Shown here: positions 1 to 5,551 of the stretch, piece by piece
How positions within the stretch are numbered: position 1 is the stretch's first letter
How the letters are laid out: the number at the start of each line of letters is the position of its first letter
Source: Thermodesulfobacteriota bacterium
GTDB lineage: Bacteria > Desulfobacterota > BSN033 > UBA1163
DNA length: 5,568 nt
Assembly (NCBI GenBank): GCA_030024065.1
Contig: JASEIE010000258.1
Span: 1 to 5,568, forward strand
Reading direction: 5' to 3'
The notes under the pieces: generated by a model
Told to the model about the DNA's origin: nothing
The model's input: the letters and a program-made list of their open reading frames with translations, nothing else
The model's database searches: none
Translations under genes and position numbers: made by a program

Positions 1-4
1 GAAA

Positions 5-24
5 CCGCAGGCTAAAGCCTGCGG
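5..24. repeat. REP-like perfect palindrome
   Basis: CCGCAGGCT and AGCCTGCGG are perfect 9-base inverted arms around a central AA, giving a strong GC-rich hairpin on either strand. Short palindromes of this type, often followed by CTAC as here, are scattered between genes in many environmental bacteria and are commonly associated with REP-type elements mobilised by IS200-like tyrosine transposases. No transposase is visible in the window. No T-run follows the hairpin, so a terminator for a gene to the left is less likely. The element may continue beyond the left edge. Confidence 0.6.
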
Positions 25-78
25 CTACAGGTTCCTTTCAAAAGAATCGCTCAATTTAGGTGGGAAATAAATGTCTTT

Positions 79-220
79 GGTCTAAGGGTTAGGGTCAAGA
101 AGCCCGTTTGGTTGATGGGTAAGGTGGTTTGTCTAAAAATGATTAGCCTTAACCCTTTGACCTAACCCAAACCGCCTTCCTCACCTTAACCCGATAACCA
201 TTTATTGTGGTTTAAGGGTG
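79..220. repeat. Degenerate GGGTTA/TAACCC-rich repeat region with an imperfect inverted repeat
   Basis: This non-coding stretch carries many copies of related words: CTAAGGGTTAGGG near 82-94, GGGTAAGG at 117-124, CCTTAACCC at 147-155, CCTAACCC at 161-168, CCTTAACCC at 184-192 and TTTAAGGG near 211-218. The segment 86-111 matches the reverse complement of 167-192 at about 21 of 26 positions. A second weaker pairing exists between GGGTTAGGGTCAA (86-98) and TTGACCTAACCC (157-168). I see no gene here. It could be a decayed mobile or repeat element, or a structured spacer; its function is unknown. Confidence 0.4.
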
Positions 221-252
221 ATAGTCCCATCGTCCGAAATGGCCTCGGGGGA

Positions 253-281
253 TTGACAAAAAGGGATTCTTCCCTTAAAAT
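253..281 (+). promoter_or_regulatory. Sigma-70 promoter of the fur-feoB operon
   Basis: A perfect -35 TTGACA at 253-258 is followed by exactly 17 bp and a -10 TAAAAT at 276-281, which matches the consensus at five of six bases. Transcription would start near 287-290, giving a leader of about 27 nt before the ATG at 315. The promoter lies directly upstream of the first gene, and its -10 abuts the Fur-like palindrome. The call rests on sequence match and position. Confidence 0.8.
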
Positions 282-301
282 GAAATTGAAATTCAATTTC
301 A
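281..301. promoter_or_regulatory. Probable Fur box over the operon start site
   Basis: TGAAATTGAA (281-290) and TTCAATTTCA (292-301) are perfect inverted 10-base arms around a single central A at 291. The inner part reads as the 7-1-7 arrangement expected for Fur (AATTGAA, A, TTCAATT), and the left arm contains two overlapping TGAAAT-type hexamers. Fur sites with TGAAA/TTTCA arms are described for Desulfovibrio and Geobacter relatives. The site shares its first base with the end of the -10 and spans the predicted transcription start. Bound Fur would therefore block RNA polymerase, giving iron-dependent repression of the operon, including fur itself. Confidence 0.75.
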
Positions 302-304
302 ATA

Positions 305-313
305 AGGAGGAGG
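305..313 (+). promoter_or_regulatory. Strong ribosome binding site of fur
   Basis: AGGAGGAGG runs up to one base before the ATG at 315. The GGAGG at 306-310 gives a 4-nt spacing, slightly short but workable. It supports 315 as the start, since the upstream ATG at 280 is in another frame. Confidence 0.7.
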
Positions 314-314
314 C

Positions 315-764
315 ATGGAGGCCAGCCGTTTTAAAACATTCGTCTCAGAAGAAGGGATCAAGGCCACCCGGCAGAGGGCGGAGATACTCGATATCTTCCT
401 TAACTCCTCCGGGCATAAGAACCTCGCCCAGATCTATGCTCAGGTGGCGAAGATGAATCCAAGGATCGGTTATACGACGGTCTACCGGACCCTCAAACTT
501 CTCACCCGTCTGGGTCTGGCAGTCCAGCGCAAATTTGCCGATGGAGAAACCCGATACGAACCCACCCGGGAAGGGACTCACCACGATCACCTGATCTGCC
601 TCGAATGCGGCAAGATCATCGAATTTGAAGACGACGCCATCGAATCCCTTCAGCAACGGATTGCCAGGCAACACGGTTTCAATATCTTTCACCATCGAAT
701 GGAACTTTATGGTCGATGTGGTCTTTGTGCCCATAAGAAAACCACCTCCAGGAGGAAAGGATAA
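315..764 (+). CDS. fur: Fur-family metal-responsive transcriptional regulator
   Basis: This 149-residue protein has the length and order of a Fur-family repressor. Residues about 1-85 form the winged-helix DNA-binding domain, with KATRQRAEIL at 17-26 and the recognition-helix signature GYTTVYRTLKLL at 52-63, followed by the wing segment GETRYE (77-82). The C-terminal dimerisation and metal domain has HHDHLICLEC at 89-98 (H89, H90, H92, C95, C98), E103, a further HH at 126-127 and a second CxxC at C135/C138. The two CxxC pairs form the structural zinc site in many Fur and PerR proteins. The gene opens the operon just downstream of a Fur-like palindrome and is followed 3 nt later by feoB. Iron-sensing Fur with autoregulation is therefore more likely than Zur or PerR, though sequence alone cannot exclude another metal or peroxide. 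The start at 315 is supported by a strong ribosome binding site. Confidence 0.94.
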   Translation: MEASRFKTFVSEEGIKATRQRAEILDIFLNSSGHKNLAQIYAQVAKMNPRIGYTTVYRTLKLLTRLGLAVQRKFADGETRYEPTREGTHHDHLICLECGKIIEFEDDAIESLQQRIARQHGFNIFHHRMELYGRCGLCAHKKTTSRRKG

Positions 765-767
765 AGA

Positions 768-2738
768 ATGGAGTCCTGTCGAAGCGAGGCAAAACAGAAG
801 GAATCTCCCAGGGAGAGGGTGATCCTTATCGGCAATCCCAATGTGGGAAAATCGGTGATCTTCAACTATCTCACCGGGAAATATGTCATGGTCTCCAATT
901 ACCCCGGGACAACCGTCGAAGTGGCCACCGGTACGATGACCGCCCACGGAAAGAAGTTTCAGGTGGTCGACACCCCGGGGATCAACTCACTCATCCCCAT
1001 GTCGGAGGATGAGAAAGTTACCCGGGATATTCTCCTGAATGGACCGCCCACTCATCTGGTCCAGGTCATTGACACAAAGAACCTTCGGAGAGGACTTCTC
1101 ATCTCTCTTCAACTCCTGGAGATGGGGCTTCCTTTTCTCGCGGTCCTCAACATGTGGGATGATGCAAAAAGCAGGGGGATCGAAATCAACATTCAGAATC
1201 TCTCAAAACATTTAGGAATGCCGGCCTTTAAGACAGTGGCCACAAGGCGAAAAGGCCTGGAGGAGATTCACGAAAACCTTCAGAGTCGGCCAACTGCCTC
1301 CATCTCCATCGCCTATCCGGAGGCCATTGAAATGGGCGTCTCCCGAATCGTTCCCCTTCTTCCTGAAGCCTCCCTTTCCATGCGCTCCCTTGCATTGATG
1401 CTCCTGGCAGGAGATGAGAGCCTTGCGGAATGGCTCCATCAGAATCTTTCGGAGGATAATATTTCCCGGGTTGAAGCCATCCGCCAGGAGACTCAGGCCC
1501 ATTTCTTCGAACCTGTGGGTTATCTGATCAATCAGGCCCGCCTCCGGAAGGTGGATGAACTCCTCCTTCAGGTGATGAAATCTGTGAAGGAGTCTCCCAG
1601 AACGCTCTCCACCTCTCTCGGAAACCTGATGATCCACCCTTTCTGGGGAATCCCTATCCTCCTTTTCATCCTCTTTCTCACCTATGAATTCGTCGGAGTC
1701 TTCGGCGCCCAGATCAGTGTCGATTTTCTGGAGGAGACCCTCTTCGGAAAATGGCTTCTTCCCCCACTGGCAAAATTGACCCAACGCCTCATTCCCATCC
1801 CTCTCCTTCAGGAACTTCTTGTGGGTCCTTACGGGGTCTTCACCATGGCCCTCACCTATGCCATTGCCATTGTCCTGCCCATCGTGGGCAGTTTCTTCCT
1901 CATCTTCGGGCTGATGGAGGATTCAGGATATCTGCCAAGGTTGGCTGTAATGACCAATAAGATCTTCAAAAAGATGGGCCTCAATGGGAAAGCTGTGTTG
2001 CCTATGGTTCTGGGCCTCGGCTGTGATACCATGGCCACGATGACGACCCGGATCCTCGACACGGAGAAGGACAGAACGATTGTCACCCTCCTGTTGGCCC
2101 TCGGAGTACCCTGCTCAGCCCAGCTCGGCGTCATCCTCGGAATGTTTTCGGGCCTCCCCTTTCCCTACCTCTTCGCCTGGATTCTTCTTATGATCGTCAT
2201 TCTGATTGTTGTGGGATATCTGGCCGCCAGGCTCATCCCGGGTGAGGGATCGGATTTCATCCTCGAAATTCCACCTCTCAGAATTCCCGAGTTTTCCAAT
2301 ATTGCGGTGAAAACCCTTGCCCGACTCGAATGGTACCTCAAGGAAGCCGTCCCCCTTTTCATCCTGGGCACCCTCATCCTCTTCACCCTCCATCAGACAA
2401 AAGCACTGGCCCTGCTGGAGGCTGCTGCAACCCCTCTGATTGTCCACTTCCTGGGGCTTCCGGCAAAAGCGACGGAGGCCTTCATCATCGGGTTTCTCCG
2501 GAGGGATTACGGAGCTGCAGGCCTCTTCGTCCTCGCCCGGGAGGGACACCTCACCCCCCATCAAATCCTGGTCAGTCTGGTGACGATCACCCTCTTCATC
2601 CCCTGCATTGCCCAATTTCTAATGATGATCAGGGAGAGGGGGCTCAAAAAGACGCTCTATATATCGGCTGTGATCTTTCCCGTTGCTTTTGGTGTTGGAG
2701 GGATGCTAAATTTTCTGTTGAAATATCTGGGAGTTTGA
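768..2738 (+). CDS. feoB: Ferrous iron transport protein B (FeoB), variant subfamily
   Basis: This is a 656-residue inner-membrane Fe(II) transporter with an N-terminal G domain. G1 is GNPNVGKS (22-29), G2 lies in YPGTTVE (45-51), G3 is DTPG (68-71), G4 is NMWD (128-131) and G5 is near VATR (157-160). A helical GDI-like spacer (about 170-275) follows, then the membrane region from about 290 with two Gate-type repeats. Membrane landmarks are EDSGYLPR (384-391), GLGCD (416-420), GVPCSAQ (446-452) and IPCIAQ (611-616), with hydrophobic segments near 291-312, 357-382, 436-460, 467-490, 527-545, 600-620 and 630-652. It is shorter than E. coli FeoB (773 residues), mostly from compact loops, and looks intact. 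Two common FeoB signatures are altered: GCxxPA reads GCDTMA, and the AKE motif reads RRD within GFLRRDYGAAG (575-585). It lies 3 nt after fur, with AGGAGG at 750-755 and AAAGG at 756-760 as possible ribosome binding sites. Confidence 0.96.
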   Translation: MESCRSEAKQKESPRERVILIGNPNVGKSVIFNYLTGKYVMVSNYPGTTVEVATGTMTAHGKKFQVVDTPGINSLIPMSEDEKVTRDILLNGPPTHLVQVIDTKNLRRGLLISLQLLEMGLPFLAVLNMWDDAKSRGIEINIQNLSKHLGMPAFKTVATRRKGLEEIHENLQSRPTASISIAYPEAIEMGVSRIVPLLPEASLSMRSLALMLLAGDESLAEWLHQNLSEDNISRVEAIRQETQAHFFEPVGYLINQARLRKVDELLLQVMKSVKESPRTLSTSLGNLMIHPFWGIPILLFILFLTYEFVGVFGAQISVDFLEETLFGKWLLPPLAKLTQRLIPIPLLQELLVGPYGVFTMALTYAIAIVLPIVGSFFLIFGLMEDSGYLPRLAVMTNKIFKKMGLNGKAVLPMVLGLGCDTMATMTTRILDTEKDRTIVTLLLALGVPCSAQLGVILGMFSGLPFPYLFAWILLMIVILIVVGYLAARLIPGEGSDFILEIPPLRIPEFSNIAVKTLARLEWYLKEAVPLFILGTLILFTLHQTKALALLEAAATPLIVHFLGLPAKATEAFIIGFLRRDYGAAGLFVLAREGHLTPHQILVSLVTITLFIPCIAQFLMMIRERGLKKTLYISAVIFPVAFGVGGMLNFLLKYLGV

Positions 2739-2739
2739 A

Positions 2740-2931
2740 ATGGCAAAACCCTCTCTCAACCGATGTCCTCTTTGCGGAGGGAAGTTTTCCGATCATGAGA
2801 TGAAATGCAAAGGATGTCTCTTCTCAAAAGATTGCGGACTCCTCTGCTGCTCCCACTGTGGATATTCCTATAAGGAACGATCCGCCATTTTCGATTTTTT
2901 AAAATCTCTCTTTAAGAGGAAGGTACAATGA
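2740..2931 (+). CDS. Small eight-cysteine zinc-ribbon-like protein of the Feo operon
   Basis: This is a 63-residue protein of unknown function. Eight cysteines lie at 9, 12, 23, 26, 32, 36, 37 and 40. CPLC (9-12), CKGC (23-26) and CSHCGY (37-42) form CxxC knuckles that resemble a zinc ribbon or rubredoxin-like fold and could hold zinc, iron or an Fe-S cluster. After residue 45 the chain becomes cysteine-free, with a short hydrophobic-basic helix (AIFDFLKSLFKRK, 49-61) that could lie on a membrane or contact FeoB. It starts one base after the feoB stop, with a GGGAG ribosome binding site inside the feoB end, and its stop overlaps the next start as ATGA. Translation is thus probably coupled on both sides. 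It is not a FeoC-type winged helix, and no membrane span is seen. The tight placement and clear codon structure argue it is real; an iron-related accessory role is inference. Confidence 0.85.
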   Translation: MAKPSLNRCPLCGGKFSDHEMKCKGCLFSKDCGLLCCSHCGYSYKERSAIFDFLKSLFKRKVQ

Positions 2932-3641
2932 TGAATCAAGAAACAGAGAAGAAAAAGGGGTCCCATCGGAGGATGTGGGGAATAACCGAAGGGGTGGAGG
3001 AGGATCGAATCGATGAGATCCTCGAACTCATCTGGACGCTTAGAGAAAAGGGAGCTTCCGATTTGGACCACCTTCTGGAGATGACTCAGGATGGCGAAGT
3101 GAGGTCCATTCTCCGCTGGATGATCAAAGACGGCCTATTCGAAATAGAAGGCAATCGACTGGTTCTTAAGGAACGGGGAGAGGAGAAGGCCAAGGAGCTT
3201 ATCCGGCGTCACCGCCTGACCGAAAGGCTTCTCTCCGAAATATTTGAGATGTCTGAAGAGGAGGTGGAGGAGGAAGCCTGTAAACTCGAACATATCCTGA
3301 GTCCGGGTGTGACGGAAAGCGTTTGCACCTTTCTCGGCCACCCGCCCACCTGTATCCACGGAAAACCAATTCCAAGGGGAGAATGCTGTGCAAAATTTAA
3401 AAGGGAGATGAAGCCCCTCGTCATCCCACTTGAAGAATTGGGGTTGGGAGAGGAAGGCCGAATCGTCTTCATCGCGCCCAAATCACATCAGAGACTCGAC
3501 CGGTTGTCCACTCTCGGCTTGGTTCCGGGAAGTATTGTGAGGATGCATCAGAAGAATCCCTCCCACGTCTTACAGATAGGAGAGACTACGCTCGCCCTTG
3601 ACAGGGAGATTGTGAGGGATATCTATGTGAAGAAGGTTTAA
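2928..3641 (+). CDS. DtxR-like metalloregulator fused to a C-terminal FeoA domain
   Basis: This 237-residue protein has three parts. Residues about 24-85 look like the winged helix of DtxR/MntR regulators, but the putative recognition helix (about 54-66) is acidic and poorly matched. Residues about 86-150 match the DtxR metal-binding and dimerisation domain: RRHRLTERLL (93-102), ACKLEH (117-122) and the signature HGKPIP (144-149). Candidate ligands are E30, E33, H95, E99, C118, E121 and H122. Residues about 163-235 are a FeoA/SH3-like domain with LSTLGLVPG (193-201) and the ending ALDREIVRDIYV (223-234). Between them, C133, C142, C153 and C154 form a cysteine cluster unusual for classical DtxR. 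The start overlaps the preceding stop by four bases; the ATG at 2931 is an equally possible start (MM), with AGAGGAAGG upstream. It could be an iron-dependent repressor, a FeoA supplier for FeoB, or both. The domain calls are firm; the function is inferred. Confidence 0.9.
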   Translation: MMNQETEKKKGSHRRMWGITEGVEEDRIDEILELIWTLREKGASDLDHLLEMTQDGEVRSILRWMIKDGLFEIEGNRLVLKERGEEKAKELIRRHRLTERLLSEIFEMSEEEVEEEACKLEHILSPGVTESVCTFLGHPPTCIHGKPIPRGECCAKFKREMKPLVIPLEELGLGEEGRIVFIAPKSHQRLDRLSTLGLVPGSIVRMHQKNPSHVLQIGETTLALDREIVRDIYVKKV

Positions 3642-3648
3642 CAAAGAT

Positions 3649-3704
3649 TCAATGGTCAATTCTCAATGGTCATTGGTTATTGATCAATGGCCATTGGTCA
3701 TGGG
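3649..3704. repeat. Eight tandem heptamers between convergent genes
   Basis: This 56-bp block divides without a slip into eight 7-base units. TCAATGG occurs three times (3649, 3663, 3684). The others are close variants: TCAATTC (3656), TCATTGG (3670), TTATTGA (3677), CCATTGG (3691) and TCATGGG (3698). The units are partly self-complementary, so the block also contains a perfect 12-base palindrome, CAATGGCCATTG (3685-3696). It fills most of the 67 bp between the stops of the DtxR/FeoA gene and rpsA. Short heptamer repeats of this sort occur between genes in several bacterial phyla; the function here is unknown. Confidence 0.75.
3663..3697 (+). terminator. Possible hairpin at the end of the feo operon, without a U-run
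   Basis: Within the heptamer block, 3663-3676 can pair with 3684-3697 in plus-strand RNA. The stem is 14 bp, of which three are G-U pairs, with a 7-nt loop (TTATTGA). In the minus-strand transcript of rpsA the three wobble pairs become A-C mismatches, so the structure would mainly serve the feo operon. No U-run follows it, so it is not a standard intrinsic terminator. It may instead limit read-through or protect the mRNA end. No better terminator is visible for either of the two converging genes. Confidence 0.3.
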
Positions 3705-3708
3705 AGGG

Positions 3709-5508
3709 TTAATCGTCCTCTTTTTTATTGGAAGTTTCTCCGCGGCGGCGTTCCATCTCTTCCTGAATGAGCGCCCCGAGGCTATTGGAGGCCGATCCCT
3801 GATTTGACATATATTTATCAATCTCCGCCTTCTCCATCTTCTCCTTCAACCCTTTCATGCTGAGGCCGATCCTCCGTTCCAGAGGGTCCACATGGAGGAC
3901 GGTGGCAGAGACCGTTTCTCCCATTCTTAGCACATCCGATGGTTTCGCCACCTTCTCCCGGCTGATTTCGGAGACATGGATCAACCCCTCTATCCCCTCC
4001 TCCAGCTCAACAAAGGCGCCGAAATCGGTCATATTGGTCACCTTTCCTGTGACCATCTCTCCTTTCCGGTATCGCCTCGCGACTTCCCTCCATGGATCAG
4101 GGGTTAACTGTTTTATCCCGAGGGAGAATCGTTCGTTTTTCGGATCGATACTCAAAACGATGGCTTCCACCTCCTGGCCCTTCTTAAAGAGTTCCCCGGG
4201 GTGCTTGATCTTCTTCGTCCAGGACATCTCAGATACATGGACCAGGCCATCCACACCCTCTCCGAATCCAATGAAGACGCCGAAATCGGTGATCGTCTTC
4301 ACCTTTCCTCCCACCCGGGCGCCCACAGGATATTTTTCTGTGATGAGAGCCCACGGGTTGGGTTCGACCTGTTTCATTCCCAGCGAGATTCGGCGTTTCA
4401 CCGCATCGCAATCGAGAACCATCACCTCAACTCGGTCGCCAATGCGGACAATCTTCGAGGGATGTTTGATCTTCTTGCTCCAGGTCATCTCGGAGACATG
4501 GACAAGCCCCTCCACCCCCTCTTCCAGCTCAACGAAAACGCCATAATCCGTGATATTGACCACTTTCCCTTTGATCCGGGCTCCTACCGGATAATTTTCC
4601 GGAGCAACATTCCATGGATCGGGAAGGACCTGCTTCAACCCCAACGAGACCTTCTCCTTCTCCCTGTCAAAATGGAGGACCTTCACCCTGATCCGGTCTC
4701 CAACAGAGAGCTTCTCCGAAGGATGTCCAACCCTTCCCCGGCTGATGTCGGTGATATGAAGAAGACCATCCACTCCTCCCAGGTCGATGAAAGCCCCGTA
4801 ATCGGTGAGGTTCTTCACCGTCCCTTCGACGATCTCTCCCTCTTGGAGATTTTTTAAGGTCTCCTCCCTCTGAACCTTCCGTCCCTCTTCGAGAAGAATA
4901 CGCCGGGAGAGGACAATATTATTCCGTTTCCGATTGAATTTGATCACCTTAAATTTCAATCTCTGGCCGACCAAATCATCCAAATTGTGAACCGGTTTCA
5001 AATCGATCTGCGATCCGGGGAGGAAGGCAAAGACGCCGCCAATATCGACAGAGACCCCGCCCTTCACCTTGGAGACGATCTCTCCTTCCATGACCTCGCC
5101 TTCCCGGCAGGACCGGCTGACATCCTTCCATACATTGACTTTGTCCGCTTTCTCCTTGGAGAGGATGAGCATCCCCCCTTCGCTATTTTTTTTCTCTATG
5201 AGGACATCGATCTGGTCTCCCACCTTCACGTCCGGCCTCCTATTCCTCCTCAGGTACTCCTGCATTGGAATCTGGCCTTCGCACTTACAGCCCACATCCA
5301 CTGTGATATGGTCAGGCGTAATCTCGATGACCGTTCCCCTGAGGATCTGGCCTTCTTCGATGGTCTTAAGGCTCTCCTCATAGAGTGTTTGAAAACTCTC
5401 CGTCTCTTCCCTGCGATGGAGGTCTTCCCCCCCTCCTTCTTTTTCCTCTTCTGCAGGAGGCGCCTCTTTGACTTCATCCATTGCAGGAACCCATTCGTTT
5501 TTTACCAT
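3709..5508 (-). CDS. rpsA: 30S ribosomal protein S1, six S1 domains
   Basis: This 599-residue protein is ribosomal protein S1, which binds mRNA and helps the 30S subunit start translation. Six S1 repeats are visible: about 52-119, 136-204, 222-292, 307-379, 394-466 and 481-552. The first two are divergent and, as known for the family, would hold the protein on the ribosome through S2. The last four carry the RNA-binding pattern, e.g. LTDYGAFIDL (234-243) and GLVHVSEM (334-341 and 421-428). Domains four and five share the marked SW/TW, KKIKHP element (342-350, 429-437). The acidic N-terminal tail (10-50) and charged C-terminal tail (553-599) are extra to the repeats, making it somewhat longer than E. 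coli S1 (557 residues). The ATG at 5508 has AAAGGGG nine bases upstream. It converges with the feo operon and appears functionally unrelated to it. Confidence 0.96.
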   Translation of the reverse strand: MVKNEWVPAMDEVKEAPPAEEEKEGGGEDLHRREETESFQTLYEESLKTIEEGQILRGTVIEITPDHITVDVGCKCEGQIPMQEYLRRNRRPDVKVGDQIDVLIEKKNSEGGMLILSKEKADKVNVWKDVSRSCREGEVMEGEIVSKVKGGVSVDIGGVFAFLPGSQIDLKPVHNLDDLVGQRLKFKVIKFNRKRNNIVLSRRILLEEGRKVQREETLKNLQEGEIVEGTVKNLTDYGAFIDLGGVDGLLHITDISRGRVGHPSEKLSVGDRIRVKVLHFDREKEKVSLGLKQVLPDPWNVAPENYPVGARIKGKVVNITDYGVFVELEEGVEGLVHVSEMTWSKKIKHPSKIVRIGDRVEVMVLDCDAVKRRISLGMKQVEPNPWALITEKYPVGARVGGKVKTITDFGVFIGFGEGVDGLVHVSEMSWTKKIKHPGELFKKGQEVEAIVLSIDPKNERFSLGIKQLTPDPWREVARRYRKGEMVTGKVTNMTDFGAFVELEEGIEGLIHVSEISREKVAKPSDVLRMGETVSATVLHVDPLERRIGLSMKGLKEKMEKAEIDKYMSNQGSASNSLGALIQEEMERRRGETSNKKEDD

Positions 5509-5517
5509 TCAACAGAA

Positions 5518-5524
5518 CCCCTTT
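5518..5524 (-). promoter_or_regulatory. Ribosome binding site of rpsA
   Basis: On the minus strand this reads AAAGGGG, nine bases before the rpsA ATG at 5508. It is a moderate match and supports this start rather than the in-frame internal ATG at residue 10. Many S1 genes have weak sites and are autoregulated through their leader; nothing decisive for that is visible in this short leader. Confidence 0.5.
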
Positions 5525-5542
5525 CTTAAAACAGTCCAGAAG

Positions 5543-5551
5543 TTTATACCA
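5543..5551 (-). promoter_or_regulatory. Possible extended -10 element for rpsA
   Basis: On the minus strand TGGTATAAA matches an extended -10 (TG, one base, TATAAT with one mismatch). Transcription would start near 5536, leaving a leader of about 28 nt that includes the ribosome binding site. With a 17-bp spacing, the -35 would fall at the window edge and cannot be judged. Confidence 0.4.

Noticed and set aside
79..220. Telomere or replication origin repeats
   Set aside because: The GGGTTA-like words are irregular and in both orientations, with no DnaA boxes, parA/B or origin genes nearby.
302..314. Riboswitch or long regulatory leader upstream of fur
   Set aside because: The predicted start site leaves only about 27 nt before the ATG, which is too short for a known riboswitch.
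205..456. 83-residue plus-strand reading frame over the promoter and the fur start
   Set aside because: It crosses the promoter and operator and overlaps fur in another frame, lacks a ribosome binding site, and its protein is proline/arginine-rich without family features.
345..947. 200-residue minus-strand reading frame opposite fur
   Set aside because: It lies opposite a firmly identified gene, resembles no family I know, and is explained by codon bias of the real strand.
1212..1784. 190-residue minus-strand reading frame opposite feoB, with similar ones at 1856-2134 and 2115-2615
   Set aside because: All are shadows of feoB: charged, low-complexity translations without domains or start signals.
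3649..3704. CRISPR-like array
   Set aside because: The units are 7 bases with no spacers and no cas genes nearby; it is a simple tandem heptamer.
3857..4546. 229-residue plus-strand frame opposite rpsA, and the overlapping frame 4201-4857
   Set aside because: The apparent internal repeats (such as recurring SETW-type segments) are only the S1 domain repeats read on the wrong strand.
4987..5529. 180-residue plus-strand frame at the right edge
   Set aside because: It is antisense to the N-terminal half of rpsA and has no recognisable domain or ribosome binding site.
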